NCBI GenBank assembly: GCA_964475165.1
Contig: CAYYVN010000012.1
Coordinates: 1 to 45,747, forward strand
Source of the DNA: CAYUHK01 sp964475165
GTDB lineage: Bacteria; Verrucomicrobiota; Kiritimatiellia; JAAZAB01
Direction of reading: 5' to 3'
DNA length: 45,747 nucleotides
Shown here: one piece after another, positions 1 through 8,546 of the stretch
Layout: every line of letters begins with the position of its first letter
How positions within the stretch are numbered: position 1 is the stretch's first letter
The notes under the pieces: generated by a model
What the model saw: only the letters and a program-made list of their open reading frames with translations
Database searches by the model: none
What the model was told of the DNA's origin: nothing
Program-made: the position numbers and the translations under genes

Positions 1-839
1 CGGCCAGCGCTTTGATTATAGACGCCATACCAGATGGTGAAATAGAGATTATTGTGCTGTTCCATCTGAAACATGGTGTTGAGCGCGGTCAGCACCTGTT
101 CTGGCTGACGAAAATCAACGCCCGGCAAGGCCTGCGCACGCAGGTCGTTCAAGGCCGAGACCGAGAGTAAAGCCGGCCCCACCCCGTGATCGCAGACATC
201 CAGCAGATAGACCGCAAAATGATCTTGATCCACCCAATGATAGCCAAAGGAATCCCCACCCAGTTCGGTGGAAGGCACATATTTCCAATCCGTACGCAGC
301 GCGCCGGCATGGATCGGCGCCGGCAAAAGCGAGGTCACATATTCGGCCGCCTGCTCCAACTGGCGGGCCAGGACCTGGCGGCTTTGAAGGAGCGCCTCAT
401 GGGCCTCGTTGCGTTGTAATAAATTGATATAGGCGCCGGAATGGTAGCGGATACGCGCCACCAGTTCGATGCGATCGGGCAGTTTAACCAGGTAATCGTT
501 GGCCCCTGCGGCAAAGCTCTCGGCCTTGGTGGCAGCCTCTTCTTTGCTCGAAAGAACGATCAGCGGCACATCTTTCAAGAGCGGATGCGCCCGGAAAAAG
601 CGCACCAGTGTTAAGCCATCAACCTCCGGCATAACCAAATCCTGCAGGATAACCGTAGGCTTGACTTCCAGAGCCAGCTCCAGGGCCTTGGTCGGGTCCT
701 GGCTATAGTGCAAGACGATATCCCTTTCCGGGGCCAGCATACGGCGCAGGGCATCATGGACGATGGGTTGATCATCCACCAGTAGAACAGTGATGGCGGG
801 TCGCTGTAAAGCGGCGGAGACAGAGAGGGAGGCGCTCAT
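1..839 (-). CDS. Response regulator with PP2C (SpoIIE/RsbU-type) phosphatase output, 3' end outside window
   Basis: Soluble two-domain response regulator; 279 codons are visible and the gene runs off the left edge. Residues about 15-120 form a receiver domain: acidic pair D23-D24, phosphoacceptor D67 in ILQDLVMP, conserved Ser in VLSSK and Lys119 in YLVKLP. A helical linker (about 130-170) leads to a PP2C/SpoIIE-type phosphatase with metal-binding motifs GGDSFG (D196) and LLDVCDHGVG (D214, D217). Such proteins usually dephosphorylate an anti-anti-sigma factor, so phosphorylation by the upstream CheA probably drives partner switching; that is inference. The ATG overlaps the stop of the cheB remnant (ATGA), implying translational coupling as last visible gene of the chemosensory operon. 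It occupies the place held by WspR (REC-GGDEF) in Wsp operons. Confidence 0.9.
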   Translation of the reverse strand, partial: MSASLSVSAALQRPAITVLLVDDQPIVHDALRRMLAPERDIVLHYSQDPTKALELALEVKPTVILQDLVMPEVDGLTLVRFFRAHPLLKDVPLIVLSSKEEAATKAESFAAGANDYLVKLPDRIELVARIRYHSGAYINLLQRNEAHEALLQSRQVLARQLEQAAEYVTSLLPAPIHAGALRTDWKYVPSTELGGDSFGYHWVDQDHFAVYLLDVCDHGVGPALLSVSALNDLRAQALPGVDFRQPEQVLTALNTMFQMEQHNNLYFTIWYGVYNQSAG

Positions 840-1015
840 AGTTGTTTTTCCTTGGCAATCCGGCGCAGAATGGCCGGGGCTATTTTTTGAATGGGCAAAA
901 TTTCTGCAGCCGCAGCCGGGGCTCCGCAAACGATTGCATAACCTGGCACGGAGCTCACCAGACGCGTAAGCGCCACTTCAGCTATATTCAAATCATTGAC
1001 GATGGCGATACGCAT
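836..1015 (-). pseudogene. Internally deleted cheB (wspF-like) remnant, 59 codons
   Basis: A 59-codon frame with ATG and TGA. Its N-terminus (MRIAIVNDLNIAEVALTRLV) is what starts CheB receiver domains, including the acidic residue of VND; its C-terminus (EILPIQKIAPAILRRI) is what ends CheB methylesterases. Everything between, roughly 300 residues with the phosphoacceptor Asp and the Ser-His-Asp esterase triad, is absent. The deletion keeps the frame, and both ends keep their couplings: its ATG overlaps the cheA stop (TGATG) and its stop overlaps the next ATG (ATGA). It cannot be a methylesterase. It may survive as a translational relay between cheA and the PP2C regulator, or be an assembly collapse; the latter cannot be excluded here. 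Confidence 0.75.
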
Positions 1016-3210
1016 CAGCTTTCCTGTAGTAGATCGCGAATCAGGGGCAGCATAGTCCCATCCTGGAAACTGCTCTTACTCAAATAGCAATTGGCGCCCG
1101 CCGCCAAGCCGGCCTGGCGGTCGGCCGCACGATCCTTATAGGAGACGACCATCACCGGTAAATGCGAGAATTGGGGCGCGCGCCGAATCCGGCGGATCAA
1201 TTCCAGGCCATTCAAGCGCGGCATATCCACATCGGTCAGCACCAGATCCACCGGAGAGAGCTGCAGGCCGTTCCAGCCATCCAGACCGTCCACCGCCAGG
1301 GTCACCGCGTAGCCATGGCTCTCCAAAAGCTGACGGGCCATCTCGCGCACTGTCGGCGAATCATCCACCACCAGGATCGAGCGGCGCGCTGCTGCCCGGG
1401 AAGCGGCGGAGGATGGCTGGGGAGCCGCAGCTTGGGTCAGGCGATGTTTGAAGGAGCGCAATAGATCATCTACATCCAGAATGAGCAAGGGCGAACCATC
1501 GTCCAGGATGGCGCTGGCGGCGATATTGGGGATTTTGCCCAGGCGTTTATCCAAGGGCAGCACCACCAATTCCCGCTGACCGAGCAAGCGATCCACCACC
1601 AGTCCAAAACGCTGCTGGCGGTCGCCGAGTACCGCCAAGGCTTGTTGGATGGGAACAGTCCTGGACGGCAATTGGAGCAGGTCCCGCGCCGCAACAACTT
1701 CCAGGGGTGCGTTATCCAGCTGACAAGATGAGCGCCCCGCCCGAGTTTGAATGGTGTCCGCCGGCCCCAGCCGTTCCACACGCGCCAAAGGCAAGGCATA
1801 ATATTCGCCATCAATTTCCACCACCAGGGCCCGTAAGACCGAAAGAGTCAAAGGCAATTGCAAGTGAAAGGTGGCCCCGGCACCCGGCGGCGCTTCCAGG
1901 TGCAGAGAGCCTCCCACGCGCTGAATCATATTCTGCACCACATCCAAGCCTACCCCCCGTCCGGATACCTCGGAAACCTGCCCTGCGGTGGAAAAACCCG
2001 GTAGAAACAAAAAAGATTGCAGTTCTGCCTCAGTCAGCTGACCGGCCATTTCCGGAACGAGATAGCCTTTAGCCACGACCTGGCGGCGCAACTCTTGCGG
2101 ATCGATTCCGCGGCCATCATCCTGGACGCGAATCTGCAGGCCACCCGCGCTATGTTGAGCGCTCAGGGTGATGGTCCCTTGCCGGGGCTTGTTGGCCTGC
2201 GCGCGTTCCGCGGCTGATTCCAGACCGTGATCCACAGCATTGCGCAGGAGATGCGTCAGGGGCGCTTCCAGCATTTCGAGGATATCGCGGTCCACGGGGG
2301 TATGCGCGCCCTCGATTTTCAACTGCACCTGCTTGCCTTGTTCACGAGCCAGATCGCGCACCAGCCGCGGGAACCCGAGCGTGCCGTCGCCAAAAGGCAA
2401 CATCCGGCTGGCAATGACCTCATGATAGAGATGATCAGAGAGATAGGCCATGCGCTGCGCATATTGGGTCAGCTGTTCGATCTGCTGCATAATCAGCCTA
2501 TGCAGCTCTTGGGCTTGTGAACGCGTGGCTGGCAGGAGGCGGCGCGGCTCTTCTGCTGCCCCTCGCTCAGGCGGCTGGCTGGTAAGTGCATCCTGCAGGC
2601 TTTGCTGGTGCCTTTGGATCTGGTGCCAAGCGGCAACCAAAGCCGGCAGGCTTTTAGTCTGCACCAAACATTCTCCGGCCAGAGCCATCAGCCGGTTGAG
2701 GCTGGCCGCACGTACGCGCACGAACCCCTCCGTGGCTTGTTCCTGCGCCGCGGCCAGCGCCGGTCTGGCCGGGGCAGAGGGCGGCGCGGCTGGGTCGGAC
2801 TGCAATGAGTCCCTTAAACTGCTGGCCAGTTCCGCGATCAGAGCGGCTTCCCGCTCCAACTGAGCGGGAATCACGGCCGGGGCCGTTTGGGCCAGACGCT
2901 TAAAAAGATCATTGCCACGCAGAAGCAAATCCACCTGGGCAGCGCTCAACTTGAGCTCTCCCCGCCCGGCAGCCGAGAGCAGGTCTTCCATGGCATGCGC
3001 CAGCACCACCCCGCCCTCCAAACCCACGATCCGCGCCGCCCCTTTCAGGGAATGGGCCGCACGCATGAGCGGCTCGATGCCGGCCAGGGCCGGCTCAGCC
3101 TCGGCGCGCACCAGCCCCAGCTCCAGCTGGCGCGAATGGGTTTCCGCTTCCATGCGGAAAAGTTCCAGCAGGGATGGTTCCAGCGGTGGATTATGGGGCG
3201 CCGCTTTCAA
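1015..3210 (-). CDS. Hybrid chemosensory histidine kinase CheA-REC (WspE-like)
   Basis: Cytoplasmic sensor kinase of the chemosensory array. Domains: HPt at 1-110 with phospho-His53 (AHSLKGAAR), an Ala/Pro-rich linker with little P2-like content, dimerisation region about 160-270, HATPase with N box LLRNAVDHGLE (321-331), G1 DDGRGI (364-369) and G2 SGRGVGLDVV (416-425), CheW-like domain about 456-585, and a C-terminal receiver (612-728) with D660 in LTDVDMP. The fused receiver is typical of WspE/ACF kinases. The best start is a TTG whose bases overlap the stop of the upstream cheW gene (TTGA), preceded by GGGAG at 9 nt; the first internal ATG (codon 20) would cut into the HPt helix. Its stop overlaps the cheB remnant start, so it sits in a tightly coupled operon. 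Confidence 0.93.
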   Translation of the reverse strand: MKAAPHNPPLEPSLLELFRMEAETHSRQLELGLVRAEAEPALAGIEPLMRAAHSLKGAARIVGLEGGVVLAHAMEDLLSAAGRGELKLSAAQVDLLLRGNDLFKRLAQTAPAVIPAQLEREAALIAELASSLRDSLQSDPAAPPSAPARPALAAAQEQATEGFVRVRAASLNRLMALAGECLVQTKSLPALVAAWHQIQRHQQSLQDALTSQPPERGAAEEPRRLLPATRSQAQELHRLIMQQIEQLTQYAQRMAYLSDHLYHEVIASRMLPFGDGTLGFPRLVRDLAREQGKQVQLKIEGAHTPVDRDILEMLEAPLTHLLRNAVDHGLESAAERAQANKPRQGTITLSAQHSAGGLQIRVQDDGRGIDPQELRRQVVAKGYLVPEMAGQLTEAELQSFLFLPGFSTAGQVSEVSGRGVGLDVVQNMIQRVGGSLHLEAPPGAGATFHLQLPLTLSVLRALVVEIDGEYYALPLARVERLGPADTIQTRAGRSSCQLDNAPLEVVAARDLLQLPSRTVPIQQALAVLGDRQQRFGLVVDRLLGQRELVVLPLDKRLGKIPNIAASAILDDGSPLLILDVDDLLRSFKHRLTQAAAPQPSSAASRAAARRSILVVDDSPTVREMARQLLESHGYAVTLAVDGLDGWNGLQLSPVDLVLTDVDMPRLNGLELIRRIRRAPQFSHLPVMVVSYKDRAADRQAGLAAGANCYLSKSSFQDGTMLPLIRDLLQES

Positions 3211-3821
3211 GGTCTCAGGCTCCCTTGTAAGGAGGCCAATAACTGTTCTTCATCCAAGAGCCCGACCAGATGCGCGTCTCGCGTGAAGGCCGCTGTGAGC
3301 CAGGAACTGAACTGGCGCTCCCGCGGCGGCGCCTGGAGAAGATCGGGCAGGACACGCTGAATGCCGAGGACTTCATCCACCGGAAAAACAAAATGCTCCG
3401 CCGCATGGCTCACCAGCAAGAGGCGTTGATAAGAGCGCGCTGGGGCAGCGCTGGCCAGACCTAAAATGGCTGCCAGCGATACGCAGGGCAAGAGTGCCCC
3501 TTCCACATTGACCAAGCCTAAAAAAACAGCGTTACTCCGGAAGGGCACACGCTGCACCAGCAAGGGACCCAGCACTTTGCCGGCCCAGATGGTTGGCAAG
3601 GCCAGGCGCTCTTCTTGCAGACGAAAGACGAAGGCCGCAACAGCGCCCGGCAATTCCTTTTCCTTTTGCCCCGCCAAGAGAGCCGCCCATTCCTCGGCCA
3701 GGCCGGAAGGCGTTGGGCGATCAAACAGCCCCCGCTCAGCCTGCTGCGGCAAGACAGCTTCGGCGGCAACTCCTTCAGCTTGCCAGCCCTTCAAGGATAG
3801 GTTGTCTTTGGCAATGGTCAT
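3207..3821 (-). CDS. CheW-like coupling protein (WspD-like)
   Basis: Adaptor of about 204 residues linking receptors to the kinase. CheW-domain hallmarks are clear: FVFRLQEERLALP, then FLGLVNVEGALLPCVSL, FVFPVDEVLGIQR and a C-terminal LVGLLDEEQLLASL. LFDRPTP..AEEWAALLAG ahead of the CheW fold is what WspD proteins carry. WspD homologues usually begin with a Cys-rich stretch (CWNRIGV...HCRNCPVY type, from memory); here it is replaced by a short Cys-free segment, so the N-terminus looks truncated. I chose the ATG at 3821, just before recognisable sequence; the frame stays open further upstream but there overlaps the preceding cheW gene. The 40 nt between the two cheW genes is where wspC (cheR) lies in Wsp operons, and no cheR is present. 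Confidence 0.82.
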   Translation of the reverse strand: MTIAKDNLSLKGWQAEGVAAEAVLPQQAERGLFDRPTPSGLAEEWAALLAGQKEKELPGAVAAFVFRLQEERLALPTIWAGKVLGPLLVQRVPFRSNAVFLGLVNVEGALLPCVSLAAILGLASAAPARSYQRLLLVSHAAEHFVFPVDEVLGIQRVLPDLLQAPPRERQFSSWLTAAFTRDAHLVGLLDEEQLLASLQGSLRP

Positions 3822-3861
3822 CAAATCAATCCAGAATCTGCTCCGCCGCCAGCTACCCGGC

Positions 3862-4284
3862 TCAAAGAGGACCAGCTGCCTTGGGTAAATCCCATAAGGC
3901 TTTCCGCAATGCTTCCGGCAGCAAGGCCCAGGGATCAATGCGCTGCAGACCTTCGGCGCCGGCAGCGGCTGGTGGCAGTTGATCCGCATGGATAGTTTCC
4001 GTGGCGCGTTCCACCAAAAAGCCCACCAGGCGCGGGGCGACCGCAGGGGCACCAACCTCCAGCAAGACGATACGCGTGCTCATCCAGGGCCGTGCGGCCG
4101 CACCGCCCAGGATGCTGCATAGATCGACCACCGGCACCTGAGTGCCGCGATAATTCAACAGCCCGCATAGGGCCGGCGGCGCCGGGGTCAGCTGTTGCAA
4201 AGCGGCCCACGGTGTCACCTCAATGATCCTGGCGGCGTCCAGGCCATAACGCTTTGATCTACAATGAAAAACAAGCAGCAACAT
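3862..4284 (-). CDS. CheW-like coupling protein (WspB-like)
   Basis: A 140-residue CheW adaptor. The opening LLLVFHCRSKRYGLD, then PALCGLLNYRGTQVPVVDL and STRIVLLEV, are standard CheW core strands, and the tail QRIDPWALLPEALRKAL resembles the end of WspB. The segment after VGFLVERATETI is shorter than I expect for WspB by perhaps 20 residues. Starts 5 nt after the stop of the upstream receptor gene, with GGAG about 10 nt before the ATG, so it is co-transcribed with the receptors. Two different CheW proteins per operon is a Wsp/ACF trait: one is thought to serve the array core and the other a more peripheral contact, which is not established for this case. Confidence 0.9.
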   Translation of the reverse strand: MLLLVFHCRSKRYGLDAARIIEVTPWAALQQLTPAPPALCGLLNYRGTQVPVVDLCSILGGAAARPWMSTRIVLLEVGAPAVAPRLVGFLVERATETIHADQLPPAAAGAEGLQRIDPWALLPEALRKALWDLPKAAGPL

Positions 4285-4289
4285 GCAGC

Positions 4290-6308
4290 TCAGGCTCCCA
4301 CCGAAAAACGCGCCACCTCGCTTTGTAAACCGCGTACGGCCTCGGCCATCTGTTCGGCTACGCGTTGAAAATCAGCCAACGAAGAACGCGTCGTATCGGC
4401 AGTAGTATCCAACTGTTCCATGGCTCGCTTGATCTGCTGAGCGCCCTTAACTTGGATCTGCATACTGGCATTCACCTCGCCAAAGCGCGCGCTCAACTGC
4501 CGCGTTTGTTCGATGATACGGCGCATATCGTCACTGAGCTGAACGATTTGATCGGAATTGTTACGCGCCTGTTGCGCATGCTTCTTGACGGTGCTCACAC
4601 CCCCGGCGACTGCTGAACGCATCTCGATAACCATGCCCTCGATCTCCAGCGCCGCCACCGCGGTTTGATCGGCCAGACGGCGTATCTCGCGCGCCACTAC
4701 CGCAAAGCCTAAGCCAGCTTCACCGGCCTTATGCGCTTCGATGGCGGCGTTGAGCGAGAGCAGATTGGTCTGATTGGCCACTTTCGTAATAGCCATCACC
4801 ACTTGATTGATCGCCGCCGTTTTACGATTGATCAGATCGAGCTGGGCGGTGATCTGATCCGTGGAGGCCATCAGGCCCTGCAGGGCCGTCTGCATGGCGG
4901 CCAGGTTGGTGATACCGCCGCCCGCCAGGGCCGCACTGGCGGCAGCGCTCTGCGTCACATGCTCCATGCTTTGGGCCAACTGTCCAATGGCGCCGGAAAT
5001 GCTTTGGCTGGTGGCGCGGACCTCATCGAAAGCGCTGGCCTGCTCCTTAACGGTCGACTCCAGCTGCTGGGCTGAGGAATCGATCTGCGCACCGGATGCC
5101 GTCACTTGAATGCCCGACTGACGCATTTGAGAGACCACCGAGCGCAGGCTGCGGATCATGGTACTGATGGCTTGGTGCAAACGCCGCACCTCGTTGCGCG
5201 TGGGCTTGGCCGGGGCGGCGGCCTCACCAGCGATGCGCGCGGCTTCGTCCAGCCGACCCACGGCCACTGCTTCCGCGGCCTCTGTGAGATGCAGGAGCGG
5301 CCTGGCCAGCGAACGGGCGATCATAACGATCACCAGCAGGAGCATGAAAAAACCGGCCAGCCCCAGGCCCAGCATGATCTTATTGAGCCGATTGATGTCA
5401 TGCATGAACTCGTTCCGCGGAAAAAGCACGCCCAGAGACCAGCCATTCATTGCCAAGGGCGTATAATAAAGAAAGCTGTCTTGCCCGCTAACGGGGCATA
5501 GCAAGGGCCTAAAGCCGCTGGCGCCCTCTATCATCTGCTGCCCGATCTCGGCCAGGACCGGATCACGCCGCTGTTCGGCGAGGCTGAAGATGGTCTGGCG
5601 CATCACCAGTGACTCATCCCGATGGGCGATGAAAGTGCCCTGACCAGTGATCAAAAAAGCGTAGCCCGTCCGGTAAATATGGATGGAATCAAAAAGCTCC
5701 CGTAACCATTCCAGCGATAAATCAGCCGTGACCACTCCCAGAAAACGCTTCTCCGCGCCGCTTATATCGTAAAAAGGCACCGAGTAGGTAGACATCACCA
5801 CATCCCCGGCCCCCTTATCGAAATAAGGTTCGCTCCATACCGGCCGCTGTTCGGCTTGCGGCACCCGATACCAGGGCCAGGTATGGTAATCGTAGGTTTC
5901 CGTGCCCAGATTGACATAGGTCAAGACGCCCTGGGGCTGGCAATAATAGGGGCAAAAATACTTCAACTGCGGGTCAAGGGCATAGGGTTCAAAGGCGATC
6001 ACCGAACCATACACTTCCGGGTTACTGGCCACCACCGCTTTCAGATAGCGCGTCATCTCCGCCGGCGTCCCGCGCATCTGTTCCACCGCCAGGGCCATAC
6101 CCTCAACCACTTTCTGCACGGCCAGGAAGACGGTCTCGATCTGGGTCAGGGTGGATAGCGCCAGTTGCTGAGCATCCTGCTCGACATTCTCCTGCACCAA
6201 CTGACGAGAAATATGGTAATTGTATCCAAAGACCAACAGGAAAACCACCGCCGCCCCGCTCATGATCAGCAGGGTGAGTTGCACGGCTATATTATAGCGC
6301 TTGAGCAT
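4290..6308 (-). CDS. Methyl-accepting chemotaxis protein with dCache-type sensor (WspA-like signalling tip)
   Basis: Transmembrane chemoreceptor, 672 residues. TM1 about 11-29, a periplasmic double-Cache sensor about 35-305 (WPWYRVPQAEQRPVWSEPYF and SVPFYDISG are typical), TM2 about 309-330, HAMP about 330-390, then a coiled-coil signalling domain. The hairpin tip is NQTNLLSLNAAIEAHKAGEA...GFAVVAREIRRLADQTAVA (about 512-550), close to the tip of WspA/ACF receptors rather than flagellar ones. The Arg of the amino-acid-binding dCache motif is not visible before WPWY, so an amino-acid ligand is not supported. With no CheR or intact CheB nearby, methylation-based adaptation from this locus seems lost. 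It follows the second receptor gene by 30 nt. Confidence 0.93.
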   Translation of the reverse strand: MLKRYNIAVQLTLLIMSGAAVVFLLVFGYNYHISRQLVQENVEQDAQQLALSTLTQIETVFLAVQKVVEGMALAVEQMRGTPAEMTRYLKAVVASNPEVYGSVIAFEPYALDPQLKYFCPYYCQPQGVLTYVNLGTETYDYHTWPWYRVPQAEQRPVWSEPYFDKGAGDVVMSTYSVPFYDISGAEKRFLGVVTADLSLEWLRELFDSIHIYRTGYAFLITGQGTFIAHRDESLVMRQTIFSLAEQRRDPVLAEIGQQMIEGASGFRPLLCPVSGQDSFLYYTPLAMNGWSLGVLFPRNEFMHDINRLNKIMLGLGLAGFFMLLLVIVMIARSLARPLLHLTEAAEAVAVGRLDEAARIAGEAAAPAKPTRNEVRRLHQAISTMIRSLRSVVSQMRQSGIQVTASGAQIDSSAQQLESTVKEQASAFDEVRATSQSISGAIGQLAQSMEHVTQSAAASAALAGGGITNLAAMQTALQGLMASTDQITAQLDLINRKTAAINQVVMAITKVANQTNLLSLNAAIEAHKAGEAGLGFAVVAREIRRLADQTAVAALEIEGMVIEMRSAVAGGVSTVKKHAQQARNNSDQIVQLSDDMRRIIEQTRQLSARFGEVNASMQIQVKGAQQIKRAMEQLDTTADTTRSSLADFQRVAEQMAEAVRGLQSEVARFSVGA

Positions 6309-6338
6309 CTTACTTCTCGGCTCTCAAGGGGCGGACCA

Positions 6339-8546
6339 TCAAGCAACGTTCGCGCCGACCCGGAAACGCGAGACCTCTTTTTTCAGCTCCTGAACTGTGG
6401 TCATCAATTGGGCCGTAACACGGCTGAATTCATGCAGGGCCTGGCGGGTCTGATCGGCGCTACCCGCCAATTGATGCATAGCCACGCTGATTTGCTGGGC
6501 GCCCTGCGACTGCTGGCCCATACCCTCTTTAACGCTGGCAAAGCGCGCTTCCACTGCCTGCACCCGACTGATAACTTCGCCCAGATGCCCGCTGATGGCG
6601 CCCACCGCCTGCACGCCGCGGCGTACCTCCTCGGCAAACTGGTCCATCTCCTGCACGCCGCCGGTCACAGAAGATTGCATCTCGCGGATCATGCGCTCGA
6701 TATCCTGGGTGGCGATGGCGGTCTGTTCGGCGAGGCGATTGGTTTCGCGCGCCACCACCGCAAAGCCTTTGCCGTATTCTCCCGCTTTTTCGGCCTCGAT
6801 GGCCGCATTGAGTGAGAGCATGTTGGTTTGATCTGAGATCTTGTTGATGGTGGTGACCACGCCCGATATCTTGCCGGCTCTATCATTGATAACGCTCAAT
6901 TGGGCGGCGATAGCCGCCGTGGCTTTGATCAACCGCTGCATGGCCGATTCCGTGCGCGCCAGGTCGCTGCGGCCGGTTTGCGCCGCCGCCGCCGTCTGCA
7001 CCACCGTCTGGCCCACTTCATCCATCGTGCGCGCCAGCACCTCGGCAGTCGTAGCTATTTCGCGACTGGTGGCATTGACCTGCTGCGTGGCGGCGGCTTG
7101 CTCAGTCACGGCGCCGCCCAGCTGCTGCGCCGATGCCGAGATTTGCATGGTCGAGGATGTCACCTGGCTGCAGGATTGCTGCACCTGCCCCATCAAGGCT
7201 GCCAGACCAGCGGCCATGCCATCCAACGCTCCGAATAGTTGCCCAACTTCATCCTGCTGGCGCGCCGCCGCAGCCTGGTGGCCGCCCGGCCGCGTATGGA
7301 CCCCCAGGGCGGCGCGGGCACCCTGCATATCGCCCGCGGCCACTTGCTGCAACGCTCCGCTAATCAAGCCGAAGGGGCGCGCCAGATGCCGCCCCAGCAG
7401 GAAGGCGATGCCAGCTGCTACGAGCAATACCAGCAATCCTGAGCCGGCCGCCTGCCCGGCCAAGCGGTTGAAGGCAGCGCGGATCTGGTGCTGGGTCCGA
7501 TAAAAGTCGTCCTCGTAGCTGGTGGAAAAAATCACCCAATCCCAGGGCGCAAAGTAGATGATCGCCGCCATTTTATCCCGCGCATGATCCTCGCCCGGAT
7601 TCTGCCAGGTATAACGTTCATAGAGGCATTGCCCAGGAGGTGCCTGCAGAGCCCGGCTGATCATATGCTGCACAAAGGGCTGGCCCTGGGCATCGCGCGC
7701 CTCCCAGATGCATTCGCCGTCACGCTGGCCATCCTTGGAAAGAAGATAACAGCCGCGCTGGGCGCCGCGCCCGCCCACCACCGCCAAATAGCCGGTTTTG
7801 CCAACCTGAGTGCTGAGCAAGGTTTGCCGCAGAGACTCCAGACCGGCCGCCGGAGCGCTGACGCATAAGGCACCCAGCCATTCGCCAGCCGCATCGCGCA
7901 GCGGTTCATAGACAGCCACGACCAGCTGATCGCCCGCCTGCGGAGCCCTGACTGTTTCCCCCCTGTGCAGGGCAGCGATAATCGGATTGGATAGGCCATT
8001 GGCATCGGTAGCGATAATTCTGGCGCCGATGGCCCGCTGGCCAGTATCGCTGGCTTGAGTCGTGGCCACGCAGAGCAGGTCGCCGGCGGCATTCATGCGC
8101 TGGAAGAGGGCGCAATCACCCCGGGTCAGCTTGGCCACAGCATCCACCAAGGGAGTTTCTGTCTGAAAATCCCGGTTGGGATGCACGGCTACAGCGCCCA
8201 GCAGCAAGCTGGGCAGGGAAAGCTGCTGATCGGCCGGCGCATCCATTTCCCAGACCAGCTCGGCTTGCCCCAGCGCCGGTGGACCGGCTTGGGCCAGCAG
8301 ATCGCGGGCCGTCTGTAAATCAAGCATAAGTTTAGCTTGGGCAATATCATTGACGATCCGGCAGAGCCCATGCGCGTCCTGGGCAATCTGGCCGAGATTG
8401 AGCCGGGCCAGGACAGTCAGCTCAACCTCCGACTTGGCAGCGATGGTATCTTTGAAACGCATCATTAAGGCCAGCATGATCAAGCTGGGAATAACGGCCG
8501 CGGCTACCACTAAGCTGATGATTTTGAATTTGATGGTCAATCTCAT
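6339..8546 (-). CDS. Methyl-accepting chemotaxis protein with Cache3-Cache2-like sensor
   Basis: First visible gene of the chemosensory operon, 735 residues. TM1 about 8-28; a long periplasmic sensor with a membrane-distal part (about 60-235) and a membrane-proximal Cache part (GKTGYLAVVGG near 249-259, YFAPWDWVIFSTSYEDDF near 331-348); TM2 about 366-385; HAMP about 386-440; signalling domain with tip SDQTNMLSLNAAIEAEKAGEY...GKGFAVVARE (about 571-601). The IEAEKAGEYGKGF tip is typical of Wsp/ACF receptors. It shares its layout with the next receptor but not its sensor sequence, so the array probably integrates two different signals through one kinase. GGAG lies 8 nt before the ATG (GGAGCTTTGT-ATG), supporting the start. 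Confidence 0.93.
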   Translation of the reverse strand: MRLTIKFKIISLVVAAAVIPSLIMLALMMRFKDTIAAKSEVELTVLARLNLGQIAQDAHGLCRIVNDIAQAKLMLDLQTARDLLAQAGPPALGQAELVWEMDAPADQQLSLPSLLLGAVAVHPNRDFQTETPLVDAVAKLTRGDCALFQRMNAAGDLLCVATTQASDTGQRAIGARIIATDANGLSNPIIAALHRGETVRAPQAGDQLVVAVYEPLRDAAGEWLGALCVSAPAAGLESLRQTLLSTQVGKTGYLAVVGGRGAQRGCYLLSKDGQRDGECIWEARDAQGQPFVQHMISRALQAPPGQCLYERYTWQNPGEDHARDKMAAIIYFAPWDWVIFSTSYEDDFYRTQHQIRAAFNRLAGQAAGSGLLVLLVAAGIAFLLGRHLARPFGLISGALQQVAAGDMQGARAALGVHTRPGGHQAAAARQQDEVGQLFGALDGMAAGLAALMGQVQQSCSQVTSSTMQISASAQQLGGAVTEQAAATQQVNATSREIATTAEVLARTMDEVGQTVVQTAAAAQTGRSDLARTESAMQRLIKATAAIAAQLSVINDRAGKISGVVTTINKISDQTNMLSLNAAIEAEKAGEYGKGFAVVARETNRLAEQTAIATQDIERMIREMQSSVTGGVQEMDQFAEEVRRGVQAVGAISGHLGEVISRVQAVEARFASVKEGMGQQSQGAQQISVAMHQLAGSADQTRQALHEFSRVTAQLMTTVQELKKEVSRFRVGANVA

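Noticed and set aside
186..1464. Plus-strand open frames inside the chemosensory operon
   Set aside because: They are antisense to well-conserved coding sequence and have low-complexity, Arg/Ala-rich translations with no family features.
3822..4055. Longer version of the second CheW gene reading back to 4055
   Set aside because: The added residues overlap the first CheW gene in another frame and show no CheW-like sequence.
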